Below are positions 1-8,910 of a DNA stretch of 64,000 nt, in pieces. The DNA lies in the NCBI GenBank assembly GCA_964517135.1, contig CAZFBA010000020.1, positions 13,180-77,179 on the forward strand. Direction: 5' to 3'. The notes beneath the pieces are model-generated. The model was not told the origin of the DNA and did not search any database. It saw nothing but the letters and a program-made list of their open reading frames with translations. The translations under genes were made by a program, and so were the position numbers. Position 1 is the first letter of the stretch. Each line of letters opens with the position of its first letter. Origin of the DNA: CAZFBA01 sp964517135. GTDB taxonomy: Bacteria; Cyanobacteriota; Vampirovibrionia; JBFMGH01.

Positions 1-33
1 ACTTATGTTTTTTTCCGCAGAAACTATTATAAT

Positions 34-315
34 ATGACTAATTTCAGTATTGTTCTTTCTTTACTTGTTATAGGTATTCTTACTATTTTCAATCAGCTAC
101 CTGATATAGTTTTTGTAGCACTGTCTATGCTTGAAATTCGAGAAATAAATGAAATTATAAAAATATTGATAACCTATTTCTTTAATATAATGGGGTTTTT
201 TATAATATTTATACTTCTTATTGCGCCATCAAGCTTATTTGTATATAATCATAAAGCCCAAAAAGAAGGTAAAGACCTGCTTTATCATATTAATTCCATG
301 AAAACAGCCCATTGA
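34..315 (+). CDS. Small two-helix membrane protein, unknown function
   Basis: This encodes 93 residues with two strongly hydrophobic segments, about residues 5-31 and 43-68, and a short charged C-terminal tail. It is therefore probably an integral membrane protein with two helices. I do not recognise a family. No good Shine-Dalgarno sequence precedes the ATG, and a TATAAT-like hexamer directly abuts the start, so the true start could be slightly downstream or the transcript leaderless. It ends about 150 bases before the FAD dehydrogenase gene on the same strand. It could be a chance open frame in AT-rich DNA, but the residue pattern (hydrophobic blocks, then a basic and polar tail) looks coding. 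Confidence 0.4.
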   Translation: MTNFSIVLSLLVIGILTIFNQLPDIVFVALSMLEIREINEIIKILITYFFNIMGFFIIFILLIAPSSLFVYNHKAQKEGKDLLYHINSMKTAH

Positions 316-470
316 AACAATCAGCAGATTAAGTAAAATTTTTCATTAAGAAGACCAAAATTACCCGAAAAAAATTCGAACTTTAAGGTATCATATTAGT
401 TGGCCAGATTGGCCGGTTATTTGTTTTGACAGCTTTCAATTGTATGGCTTTTTTTGAAAGGAATAGGAGA

Positions 471-1841
471 GTGTATAAAGTAGCAATTATTGGCGCAGGC
501 CCTGCAGGTATTTTTTCTGCATTAGAACTCATAAAACTTAAACCTGAATGGAAAATAGCAATTCTTGATAAAGGCCCGAGAATAGAAAAACGCTATTGCC
601 CGGCAAGAAAAGAACATAAATGCGCTGGCTGCTGGAGCTGTGATCTACTGTGTGGGTGGGGTGGCGCCGGGGCATTCTCTGATGGAAAACTTACACTGTC
701 AACTGAGATTGGTGGCAATCTTCTTGACTATATTAACAGGCAGGAACTCGAAACTCTCATTAAATATACCGATGAGATTTATCTAAAATATGGTGCCACT
801 CAAAAAGTATACGGAACAGATAGTGATTCAATTGCCGATATATCAAGAAAAGCAACACTCTCTGAACTTCAGTTGATTTATTCTCCCATAAGACACCTGG
901 GGAGCGATCGCTCTACAGCTGTTCTCAAGGCAATGGAAGATGATCTTGAAAATAAAGTTGATATCATTACCAGCGAAGGAGCCAAAGAGCTTATTATTGA
1001 AAATGACACCATTAAGGGCATTGTTACAACCAGAGATAACAGAATAATGGCTGATTACGTGATCGTAGCACCAGGAAGAGAGGGTGCAGACTGGCTTGCA
1101 GGTGAACTCAATAAAATTAAAATAGATTTAACAAACAATGCAGTCGACGTAGGTGTAAGAGTTGAACTTCCGGCTCCTGTCATGGAAGAATTAGCCGACA
1201 AGCTTTATGAATCAAAGTTTGTGTATTATTCTCCTACTTTTGGTGACCAGGTTAGAACCTTTTGCATGAACCCTAATGGAGAGGTGGTCTGCGAAAACAA
1301 CAACGGTATTGTTACTGTTAACGGCCATAGCTATGCAAACCTGAAAACAGAAAATACTAACTTTGCTCTTCTTGTTAGTAAACACTTTACTGATCCCTTT
1401 AAAGAACCTATAGCATATGGTCAACATATTGCACGACTGGCAAACATGCTTGGCGGAGGTATTATAGTTCAACGCTTTGGAGATCTTCTTTCAGGACGCC
1501 GATCAACACCTGAAAAAATTGAACGTGGAGTTGTTAAACCAACTTTAACAAGTGCTACACCCGGGGATCTTAGTCTTGTTCTGCCATACAGACACCTGAC
1601 CAGCATAGTTGAAATGCTTATGGCCCTTGACAAAATAGCTCCCGGGGTTGCATCAAGATATACCCTGCTCTACGGTATAGAAGTTAAGTTCTACAGCTCA
1701 AGAGTGCAACTAAACAATAAGCTTGAAACAGTCAGCATTAAAAAACTCTACACAATAGGCGACGGAGCCGGGGTTACCCGTGGGCTCGTTCAGGCATCTG
1801 TATCAGGAATACTCGCAGCAAGAGCAATCGCAGAAAACTAA
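471..1841 (+). CDS. FAD-dependent dehydrogenase (COG2509-like)
   Basis: A flavoprotein of the uncharacterised NAD(P)/FAD-dependent oxidoreductase family. An N-terminal Rossmann motif (VAIIGAGPAG) binds FAD. A Cys-rich stretch (CAGCWSC) is followed by a GGAGAFSDGKL motif typical of COG2509 proteins, and a C-terminal second FAD-contact segment reads LYTIGDGAGVTRGL. The substrate is unknown. The frame opens at 426, but I place the start at the GTG at 471: the Rossmann strand then begins three residues in, as usual in the family, and GAAAGG lies about 9 bases upstream. That gives 456 residues. The stop is 3 bases before selA, so the two are probably co-transcribed. Family assignment is firm; function is not known. 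Confidence 0.85.
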   Translation: MYKVAIIGAGPAGIFSALELIKLKPEWKIAILDKGPRIEKRYCPARKEHKCAGCWSCDLLCGWGGAGAFSDGKLTLSTEIGGNLLDYINRQELETLIKYTDEIYLKYGATQKVYGTDSDSIADISRKATLSELQLIYSPIRHLGSDRSTAVLKAMEDDLENKVDIITSEGAKELIIENDTIKGIVTTRDNRIMADYVIVAPGREGADWLAGELNKIKIDLTNNAVDVGVRVELPAPVMEELADKLYESKFVYYSPTFGDQVRTFCMNPNGEVVCENNNGIVTVNGHSYANLKTENTNFALLVSKHFTDPFKEPIAYGQHIARLANMLGGGIIVQRFGDLLSGRRSTPEKIERGVVKPTLTSATPGDLSLVLPYRHLTSIVEMLMALDKIAPGVASRYTLLYGIEVKFYSSRVQLNNKLETVSIKKLYTIGDGAGVTRGLVQASVSGILAARAIAEN

Positions 1842-1844
1842 TCT

Positions 1845-3233
1845 ATGGATGATTTTTCCAGAAAATTAGTAGTTAATAGACTTTCAGACACTGAAAGCCT
1901 GCTTAAGCATCCTTCGTTCTGGTATTATATTCAGACTTATACAAAAGAAAGAGTTGAAAACAAACTCAAAGAAACAATAAACGAGTTTCTTGATCATATT
2001 GATACTGAAACTCCTGAATATTTTGATATTGATCATATTATATTATCAACAATAAACAGGCTTTCAAAGGATTTCACACCCGGTCTCAGGTCTGTAATAA
2101 ATGCCACCGGAATAGTGGTAAATCAGAACCTTGGAAGAGCACCCCTCTCAAAAGAAGCTATAAGCCATATAGCAAGCACTGCAACCGGTTATTGCAATTT
2201 AGACTTTGACCTTTCTAAAGGTACTTCTGATAGCAGGTTTAAACATCTTCAAAAGCTTGTCAAACAGGTTACCGGGGCAGACGACGCTATCATTGTAAAT
2301 AATAACGCTGCTGCACTGCTTCTTATTGCCAGCACTTTTGCTAAAGATAAAGAAATTATTATCTCTAGAGGTGAAATTATCGAAATAGAAAATGAATTCA
2401 GACTTCCTGAGATAATTAAGGCTGCCAGCAGCAAGCTTGTCGAAATAGGAACTTCCAACAAATCTCACCTGAAAGACTATTCAGAAGCTATTAATGATAA
2501 AACTTCAATGATAATGAAAGTGCATACCAGCAACTATTATATTAAAGGTCAAACAGGTAAAGTAGAACTTTTTGCACTTGTTGAACTAGCCAGAAACAAA
2601 GGCATTTTATGTATTGAAGACCTTGGAACAGGCCTTTTAGTAGGCTTAAGAGCTTATGGCTTACCACATGAACCAACTGTTAAAGATCGATTGCAGACAG
2701 GTGTAGATTTGATAAGCTTTAGCGGTGACAAACTTCTGGGCGGCCCGCAGGCTGGTATCATAGCAGGCAAGAAAAAATATATTGAAACTCTGTCTCAAAA
2801 CCCTATTTTAAGATGTTTAAGGCCTGATAAGCTTACATTGTCAGCTCTTGAAGCCACTTTACAGTTTTACCTTAACCCTGATCAGGCTATTGAAAGAATA
2901 CCTGTCTTAAAAATGCTGACCAAACCCATTAAAGAAATTGAATCAGAAGCACAGATGATTTTTGAAGAACTGAAAGCTTTTTATAATGTAGAATGTGAGA
3001 TCAAAAAGAGTTTTCAGCTACCCGGTGAAAGTATTTTGCCTGAAACCAGACTGCCGGCATATATTGTTACTATCAGACATAATTCACTGGATGTGTGTAC
3101 ACTGCATAAAAAATTGCTTGAAAAAGGTGTTATTACACTGATAAAAGATGATAAAATTACTATAGATCCAAGGTGTCTGCTAAAAAGAGACTTTAAGTTT
3201 CTGAGTGTTATCTTTGAGCAGGTTCTTGGTTAA
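1845..3233 (+). CDS. selA: L-seryl-tRNA(Sec) selenium transferase
   Basis: A PLP-dependent enzyme that converts seryl-tRNA(Sec) to selenocysteinyl-tRNA(Sec) using selenophosphate. The 462 residues match the usual SelA length. Visible signatures are INATGIVVNQNLGRAPLS, NNNAAALLLI, SRGEIIEI, KVHTSNY, EDLGTGLL and SFSGDKLLGGPQAG, in which Lys296 is the expected PLP-binding lysine. The region after SRGEIIEI reads ENEFRLP, whereas many bacterial SelAs have a GGSFRIP-like segment. It follows the FAD dehydrogenase by 3 bases. No selB, selD or tRNA-Sec gene is seen in this window, so the rest of the pathway must be elsewhere if it exists. Identification is very secure from the motifs. Confidence 0.95.
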   Translation: MDDFSRKLVVNRLSDTESLLKHPSFWYYIQTYTKERVENKLKETINEFLDHIDTETPEYFDIDHIILSTINRLSKDFTPGLRSVINATGIVVNQNLGRAPLSKEAISHIASTATGYCNLDFDLSKGTSDSRFKHLQKLVKQVTGADDAIIVNNNAAALLLIASTFAKDKEIIISRGEIIEIENEFRLPEIIKAASSKLVEIGTSNKSHLKDYSEAINDKTSMIMKVHTSNYYIKGQTGKVELFALVELARNKGILCIEDLGTGLLVGLRAYGLPHEPTVKDRLQTGVDLISFSGDKLLGGPQAGIIAGKKKYIETLSQNPILRCLRPDKLTLSALEATLQFYLNPDQAIERIPVLKMLTKPIKEIESEAQMIFEELKAFYNVECEIKKSFQLPGESILPETRLPAYIVTIRHNSLDVCTLHKKLLEKGVITLIKDDKITIDPRCLLKRDFKFLSVIFEQVLG

Positions 3234-3332
3234 CTAACAGGCTTTTAACTCTATTACTTACTTTAGTCAGATTTAGAAAAAAGACTAATACATAGTTATA
3301 GTGTAAGATTTTTTGAGTTATTCCCTGAACTT

Positions 3333-4346
3333 TTATATCTTCAATGACATAATGTAAGATTCTTCAGACTTGAGTTCTCTTGTCATGAGGTTGCTGATAG
3401 CTTCTTCAGGGGTAACGTGTCCGCTAATCAGCTTATAAATCTCACTAGAAAGTGGCATTGAAAGGTTGTACTTTTCTGATAGTTTCATAACGGCTTCTGT
3501 CGTTTTAACTCCTTCAGCAACGGCCCCGAGCCCGGCAAGAATTTCATCCATTGACAGTCCTTGGCTCAGCGCATGGCCCACCCGGTAGTTTCTGCTTGTA
3601 GGGCTATTGCAGGTAGCTATTAGATCTCCTATGCCTGACAAACCATATAAAGTAGAAGGATTTGCACCCATCTTAATGCTCATTCTAACTATTTCAGCAA
3701 GACCTCTTGTGATAAGAGCACCTATTGTATTGTGTCCAAGGTCAAGACCATAGGCAAAACCTGTAGATATAGCAATAACATTTTTTAGAGCTCCACCAAG
3801 TTCAACCCCCACGATGTCTTTATTGGTATACAACCGGAAAATATCTCCTCTGTGCAGGGATTTTTGAACATAGGATGCAACCTCTTCATCTTTTGATGCT
3901 ATAACTGCAGCAGTCGGCTTGCCACCTAGTATTTCCATAGCCAGTGTTGGGCCGGATAATGTTGCTGCTGGATTGTCAGGCAGTTCCTGTTCAAGCACTT
4001 CTGACATACGATACAGGGTTGGCAGTTCTAACCCCTTGGCCAGGCTAACAATAATGCTGTCTTTTTTCAGGTTGACTGTTTTTAACTGGCGGGCAACTTT
4101 TCTAACAGCATCTGAAGGTACTACAAACAGTATAATATCTGCCTCTTTTGTAGCTTCAGCAAGGTTATCAGTCAGAGCTATACTTTCTGGAAGGTTTACC
4201 CTGACGGGTTTCTGTACGTCTCTATTCATTTTTATCGGATCAATAAATTCTTTTAGGCCCCATATGCAAAGGTTATCAGCTTTTTCTGAGAGCATCCAGG
4301 CAACTGTCAGCCCCCATGAGCCAGGCCCCAGTACGGTTATATTCAT
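3333..4346 (-). CDS. gpsA: Glycerol-3-phosphate dehydrogenase [NAD(P)+]
   Basis: Reduces dihydroxyacetone phosphate to sn-glycerol-3-phosphate, the backbone for phospholipid synthesis, in the cytoplasm. The 337-residue protein has the N-terminal dinucleotide motif GPGSWG, the conserved SLAKGLE and LSGPTLAMEI segments, the catalytic-lysine region GGALKNVIAI and the substrate-binding segment SGIGDLIATC. Length is normal. Its ATG overlaps the plsY stop by 4 bases (ATGA), so it is translationally coupled to the enzyme that consumes its product. It is the last gene of a der-plsY-gpsA operon. I see no convincing terminator in the 99 bases before selA, which converges from the other side. Confidence 0.96.
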   Translation of the reverse strand: MNITVLGPGSWGLTVAWMLSEKADNLCIWGLKEFIDPIKMNRDVQKPVRVNLPESIALTDNLAEATKEADIILFVVPSDAVRKVARQLKTVNLKKDSIIVSLAKGLELPTLYRMSEVLEQELPDNPAATLSGPTLAMEILGGKPTAAVIASKDEEVASYVQKSLHRGDIFRLYTNKDIVGVELGGALKNVIAISTGFAYGLDLGHNTIGALITRGLAEIVRMSIKMGANPSTLYGLSGIGDLIATCNSPTSRNYRVGHALSQGLSMDEILAGLGAVAEGVKTTEAVMKLSEKYNLSMPLSSEIYKLISGHVTPEEAISNLMTRELKSEESYIMSLKI

Positions 4347-4975
4347 TTCTTTTCTCCTAAAAATGCTGTTTTGTTTTCTGTTCCGTCAAGTAATTTCTTA
4401 ATATTATCTCTATGCAGGTACAGGGCAACATACAAACCAGATACCAGAGTAAATATTATGTAACTTACAGGCTGGTCAAATAACCACATAAGCAATGGTG
4501 TAAGAAGTACAGCTATAATAGAACCCAGAGAGACATATTTTGTAATGAATACAATCAATATCCATAATAAGATAGCGCACAGTGCAGCCTGCCAGCTGAG
4601 CGCAAACAGAACCCCCACACTTGTAGCAACAGATTTGCCTCCTGTAAAGCCAAGATAGATAGATTTGCTGTGGCCTACAATTAACAATATTGCTGCCATA
4701 ATAGTCAAAATATGTATATCAGGTATCATGGCCGGTAGTATATTAAAGTATTTTAGAGCTACCAATGGCAGTAGGCCTTTAAGCATATCCAGCAGCATAA
4801 CAATGATAAAAAATTTTGTACCTAGAACCCTTTTAACGTTGGTAGCGCCAGTACTTCCTGAACCAACTGTTCTTATATCAATGCCTTTTAGTTGCTTAAC
4901 TATAATGAAACCTGTTGGTAAAGAGCCAATAAGGTATGCAGCAATTAAAATGCCCGATAAAATTAGCCAATCCAT
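4343..4975 (-). CDS. plsY: Acyl-phosphate:glycerol-3-phosphate acyltransferase
   Basis: An integral membrane acyltransferase that transfers an acyl chain from acyl-phosphate to glycerol-3-phosphate, the first acylation step of phospholipid synthesis. The 210 residues contain the PlsY motifs GSGSTGATNVKRVLG and GHSKSIYLGFTGGKSVATS on cytoplasmic loops, plus about five hydrophobic segments, including an N-terminal one and two in the region after residue 130. The start codon directly follows the der stop (no gap), and the gene overlaps gpsA by 4 bases. The product of gpsA is therefore the substrate of this protein, and the pair forms a metabolic unit. Identification is secure. Confidence 0.95.
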   Translation of the reverse strand: MDWLILSGILIAAYLIGSLPTGFIIVKQLKGIDIRTVGSGSTGATNVKRVLGTKFFIIVMLLDMLKGLLPLVALKYFNILPAMIPDIHILTIMAAILLIVGHSKSIYLGFTGGKSVATSVGVLFALSWQAALCAILLWILIVFITKYVSLGSIIAVLLTPLLMWLFDQPVSYIIFTLVSGLYVALYLHRDNIKKLLDGTENKTAFLGEKK

Positions 4976-6328
4976 TTAGTTGCCTTTCTTTTTTAGTTTC
5001 TGGACTGAACGTTCAGTTTTTTCGCTAAAAACAAGCTTGATAGGAGTTCCGGTAAAGTCAAAGGCCTGTCTTATCTGGTTTTCTATATATCGTTTATAGT
5101 TTGTAGCAAAAAGCTTTTCTTTGTTAACAAAGAGCATAAACGTAGGCGGGTTAACATTGACTTGCGTGGAGTAATAGATTTTCGGGGTTTTATTATTCAC
5201 AAATGAAGGAGGATTAATACTTATAGCTTCCATTATGACCTGATTCAGGGAGCTGGTGCTTATTTTTCTGCCAGTGTTGTCACAGGCTTTTTGAGCCAGG
5301 TCAAATATTTTTATAAGCCTCTGACCTTTGATAGCGTTTGTAAAGACTATTTCAGCAAACTCAGCGTGAGGTAATTCTCTTTTAATGTCTTTTATAAACA
5401 TATTTATTGTATTGGATTCTTTTTCTGGTATGAGATCCCACTTGTTGATTACGATAATAAGAGCTTTGCCTGCCTCATTGCTGAATTCTATTATCTTTTT
5501 GTCCTGGTCTGTTATGCCTTCAGTGGCATCAGAGATAAGTACAGTTACGTCAGAATCTTTGATAGCATTTAGCGCTCTTTTTACAGAGTAGTATTCAATA
5601 CCTTTTTCAACCCTGGATCTTTTTCTTATACCTGCCGTATCTGTAAGTAAATACTCTTTGCCTTCATATTTTACCAGAGTATCAATAGTATCTCTTGTAG
5701 TACCTGGCTTATCACTAACTATAACCCTTTTTTCTCCAAGTAAAAAGTTAACTATAGATGATTTACCGACATTAGGCCGGCCTACAATCGCCAATCGTGG
5801 TATTTTTTCAACATCTTCTTCTTCGATTTTTGGTATAAGTTCTATGACTTTATCGAGAAGATCGCCGACGCCACAATCTCCTTGTGCTGCTGATATCGGG
5901 TAAAGATCACTGAACCCGAGGCTATAGAAGTCATTAACAAGTAACTGTTTTGCCGGTGTATCAATTTTATTAACCACCAGCAGGACGGGTTTATCAATTT
6001 TTCTGAGTATATTTGCAATATCTTCATCTACAGGGGTTGGGCCTTCCTTTCCGTCGACCATAAAGAGTATCACGTCAGCCTGTTTTGCAGCAATAGTAAC
6101 CTGATCCATAATAGAATTAGCGATTTCGTCCTGTTCCCCGGGTATTATTCCACCAGTATCAATCATAGTGAAGTTATAGCCAAGCCATTCAACATCAAAA
6201 TAAAGGCGGTCTCGTGTTACACCAGCTTTGCTGTCTACAATCGCCCTCCGGGCACCCAGGCATCTGTTTGCCAGTGTGGATTTACCTACATTCGGTCGGC
6301 CAACTATTGCTATCAGGGGCTTTCTCAT
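4976..6328 (-). CDS. der: Ribosome-associated GTPase Der (EngA)
   Basis: A double-GTPase needed for maturation of the 50S ribosomal subunit. Two tandem G domains are visible: the first with GRPNVGKST, DTGG and NKID, the second with GRPNVGKSS, DTAG and NKWD. They are followed by a C-terminal KH-like domain of about 110 residues. The 450-residue length is typical. The C-terminus is lysine-rich (KLKKKGN), as in many Der proteins. It is the first gene of the der-plsY-gpsA operon. A promoter should lie in the AT-rich stretch 6330-6420, but I cannot point to a convincing hexamer pair. Confidence 0.97.
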   Translation of the reverse strand: MRKPLIAIVGRPNVGKSTLANRCLGARRAIVDSKAGVTRDRLYFDVEWLGYNFTMIDTGGIIPGEQDEIANSIMDQVTIAAKQADVILFMVDGKEGPTPVDEDIANILRKIDKPVLLVVNKIDTPAKQLLVNDFYSLGFSDLYPISAAQGDCGVGDLLDKVIELIPKIEEEDVEKIPRLAIVGRPNVGKSSIVNFLLGEKRVIVSDKPGTTRDTIDTLVKYEGKEYLLTDTAGIRKRSRVEKGIEYYSVKRALNAIKDSDVTVLISDATEGITDQDKKIIEFSNEAGKALIIVINKWDLIPEKESNTINMFIKDIKRELPHAEFAEIVFTNAIKGQRLIKIFDLAQKACDNTGRKISTSSLNQVIMEAISINPPSFVNNKTPKIYYSTQVNVNPPTFMLFVNKEKLFATNYKRYIENQIRQAFDFTGTPIKLVFSEKTERSVQKLKKKGN

Positions 6329-6772
6329 ATTTTCACCTGCTTTTTTCTACAGCAAAATTATACAATAAAAAGCAACCTGTCTTGAATTTATATTTTTTGA
6401 ACATCGAAAACTAAAAATTATTAACCCACTTAATTCATAAACTATTAATAAATTGACCTGAAATAGTTATAGAAATTGACGTTTAGCGAATACATCTTTT
6501 AAACCCTCTAAAATAAATAGACTATAAATTGATGAATAATTCGGGTTAAGCAAGATTCAGCTGTTAGAGTGCGTTACTGTACTGGTGCCATGACTGCACC
6601 ACAGCAAGTTACCTCATACTTTTCCCTTGAAGGGGTTCGTCGCAACTGAAATACAACTGGTTTGCTCACTTCTTATGAATACTTTGAGCCCTCAAGCCAA
6701 TCTGCTCATCCTACTAGTATATTAAATTTATACTTATTGAAAATCGAAAAGAAAAAAACTATAATTATATTT
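6329..6772. other. Intergenic region with a possible structured RNA and MITE-end fragments
   Basis: This stretch separates the divergent der and pilin-like genes. Sequences at about 6396-6410 and 6738-6752 resemble the ends of the MITE-like family described at 15399 and 22118 (GAAAATCGAAAA-type). Between them, roughly 6550-6660 is less AT-rich and has short complementary arms: GGTGC...GCACC near 6580-6596 and CCCTT...AAGGG near 6625-6638. It could be a small RNA or a 5' leader for the downstream gene. I do not recognise it as a known RNA family and see no coding frame in it. Confidence 0.3.
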
Positions 6773-7657
6773 ATGTTTCAATCTTTTAAAAGGGGAATAA
6801 TTAAAAATTACGGGCAAAATCTCATTGAATTTGTAATCATTATTACTTTAATTGTCATTGCAGCTATTCTGGCTTTAACACTTTTAGGAGATAACATCAA
6901 GGGGCTTTTTTCTGGCTCTTATGAAAAGTCTAAAGCCTATAAACCCTTTGACTGGGAAGCACCAACTGCAAAGGGCTCTTCTGACCCGGTTCCTGTTACT
7001 TTAACTGAAAATATGCCTTCAAGCCCGGTAATATCATCAAAAAAAATAGCCGGACAGGAAATCAGTTATCACGAAGACGGTGCAGCAACAATCTCAGTCA
7101 GCGGGCAGGAATTATACATTGCCAGCAGTATGATGGAACAGCTTGATGAAGTTTTTGAAGTAGTAGGCTCTCAGGGGCTTAATGATCACGTTGTAGGATC
7201 AATGCTTGAACTCATAGAGCGTTATGCAGCTGATTACCCTGAAGGTGTTCCCATACAGATGGCTACAGGTGTAGGTGATCGTGTTACAGCCCACGGAGAA
7301 CACTACAAAGGCAAAACATCTACTGTTAATCTTGTACAGCTTAACGTAGGAGGAGATGTTATTATTCTGCAAAAAGACCAGGAAGGCGGCTGGTCAGGTG
7401 ATGTACACATAGGAACATATAAAATCGATCTTAATCTTGATACTAAAACAAATAAATTTAATGCCAGCAGCATCGGCCAGATAGCAAACGTTAATGGTGG
7501 CAAGCCCAACAATGTAGGCTTTGCCTTTAAAGGCTATAGCGGTGATTTTACCCGTCTTGAAGACGGCAGAACAATTTTTGATGGCAAAATAAAACCTGTC
7601 GGCAATTGGAAAATAGAATTTGATAAGCCGCAAACAATTACGCTGAATAAACGTTAG
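6773..7657 (+). CDS. Secreted protein with pilin-type (Flp/TadE-like) signal peptide
   Basis: The 294-residue protein begins with a basic leader followed by G/QNLIEF and a continuous hydrophobic stretch. This is the class III signal of Flp-type pilins and TadE-like pseudopilins, expected to be cut by a prepilin peptidase before Gln, with the conserved Glu at mature position 5. The rest (from about residue 40) is a large soluble domain rich in Gly, Asp and beta-prone segments that I do not recognise. The frame is open from 6662, but the ATG at 6773 places the cleavage motif at the normal distance from the start. No strong ribosome binding site is seen. With the next gene it makes a pair of pilin-signal proteins, probably exported by a Tad or type IV pilus-like machine encoded elsewhere. 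Confidence 0.7.
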   Translation: MFQSFKRGIIKNYGQNLIEFVIIITLIVIAAILALTLLGDNIKGLFSGSYEKSKAYKPFDWEAPTAKGSSDPVPVTLTENMPSSPVISSKKIAGQEISYHEDGAATISVSGQELYIASSMMEQLDEVFEVVGSQGLNDHVVGSMLELIERYAADYPEGVPIQMATGVGDRVTAHGEHYKGKTSTVNLVQLNVGGDVIILQKDQEGGWSGDVHIGTYKIDLNLDTKTNKFNASSIGQIANVNGGKPNNVGFAFKGYSGDFTRLEDGRTIFDGKIKPVGNWKIEFDKPQTITLNKR

Positions 7658-7879
7658 GCTTCTTTATGTTCTCGATTGACATAAAATATTAAACAATTCA
7701 GCCCTGTATCTTCTGAAATCTGATTACTTATTAACGTTGATTATATATTTGTAAAAATTTTGTATTATTACATATTAAAAATATTATGTAATTTCACGAT
7801 ATGTCGATATAAATAAATACATAAGTGATTATTTAAGCATTAATTATAATCAAATTATTGTAAAGAAAAAGGATTTAGT

Positions 7880-8718
7880 ATGCACAGACCAGAATTTTCA
7901 GGCCAGGAAGCAATAGAATTTATATNNNNNNNNNNNNNNNNNNNNNNNNNNNNNNNNNNNNNNNNNNNNNNNNNNNNNNNNNNNNNNNNNNNNNNNNNNN
8001 NNNNNNNNNNNNNNNNNNNNNNNNNTTTACACTTGACTTTGGAGACTTAAAACTTACAAACATACCTGCAGATTTTAATACATATGTAATAGCTTCAGGA
8101 AGTTCAGGTGCTTCTGAGTTTATTGGAGACGCAATATTACAGGTAGCAAAACACCTTGAAGAATCAGGTTTGCCCGCAGAATCTACAGATAAAGTAAAGA
8201 AATTAGCTAATCTTGGGCATCAGATAGCTTCTTATGAAAAAACTTTTGAAGATAAAGTTAAAAACTGTAATAAAGATAATAAATGCCTTAAATCAGTTGA
8301 AAAATCATTAGAACGCAATCTTCTTAATATAGGAGAAGCACAACGGGATTATAAGAACAATAAAAGAGAATTTAATAAAAATGTTAATGAAGGAAATACA
8401 GCATATTTGTTTGTTTATGAACTTAATAAGGTATTAAATGATCCTGAGATTTCTCAGACAGATATAAATGTTATTAAAGAACTTGCCTGGAATATTGGTG
8501 TTATTGCAGAAGATTTTCAAAATAATTTAGCAGGCTTAGCAGGTTCAAGAGGTAATCGATTTTATGATCCTATAACAGGTAAATCATCCAGTGAGAAAAT
8601 TCAGGGTGACACTTATGAAAATTTTGTCAATTATAATGCTAGCAAAATAACAAATTTTGACTCTGCTCTAATTTGCGCAGCAGGAAAACATACTGATACA
8701 GGCAAAAAGTGTCATTAA
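7880..8718 (+). CDS. Secreted pilin-signal protein interrupted by an assembly gap
   Basis: The start is an ATG preceded by AAAAAGGA 7 bases upstream. The first residues, MHRPEFSGQEAIEFI, again form a prepilin-like leader (G/QEAIEF). The sequence then runs into 100 Ns. After the gap the frame is open from 8026 to the stop at 8718, giving at least 230 C-terminal residues. These include a lysine-rich helical segment with a Cys pair (CNKDNKC) and a C-terminal CAAGKHTDTGKKC Cys pair, plausibly disulphides. The two flanks are out of phase if the gap is taken as exactly 100 bases, so the gap length is a placeholder. I treat both flanks as one gene; the TTG at 8170 is not a real start. Function unknown, probably extracellular. 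Confidence 0.65.
7926..8025. other. Assembly gap (100 Ns)
   Basis: Exactly 100 Ns, the conventional placeholder for a gap of unknown size. It falls within the second pilin-signal gene just after its leader. The flanking reading frames disagree by one phase over 100 bases, so the true length is not 100. The missing DNA should encode the end of the hydrophobic segment and an unknown part of the mature protein. Confidence 0.95.
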
Positions 8719-8910
8719 ATTATTAAAAAAAAGTTTCTAATAGTATGCATTTGTAAGTTTATCAGTAAAAATATGGTAAAACTAATTTTAGAATTCAAAC
8801 CTGCATTAAAATTTGAACTCTCTCTGGAATTAAATTATTATAGATTCAACAACTCCGGCCGATTATAATATTAAAGAACCCACCATAAAAACGGTTATTA
8901 GTTAAAAACT

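Noticed and set aside
8170..8718. Independent gene starting with TTG at 8170
   Set aside because: The same frame is open back to the assembly gap with protein-like sequence, so this is the C-terminal part of the gene that starts at 7880.
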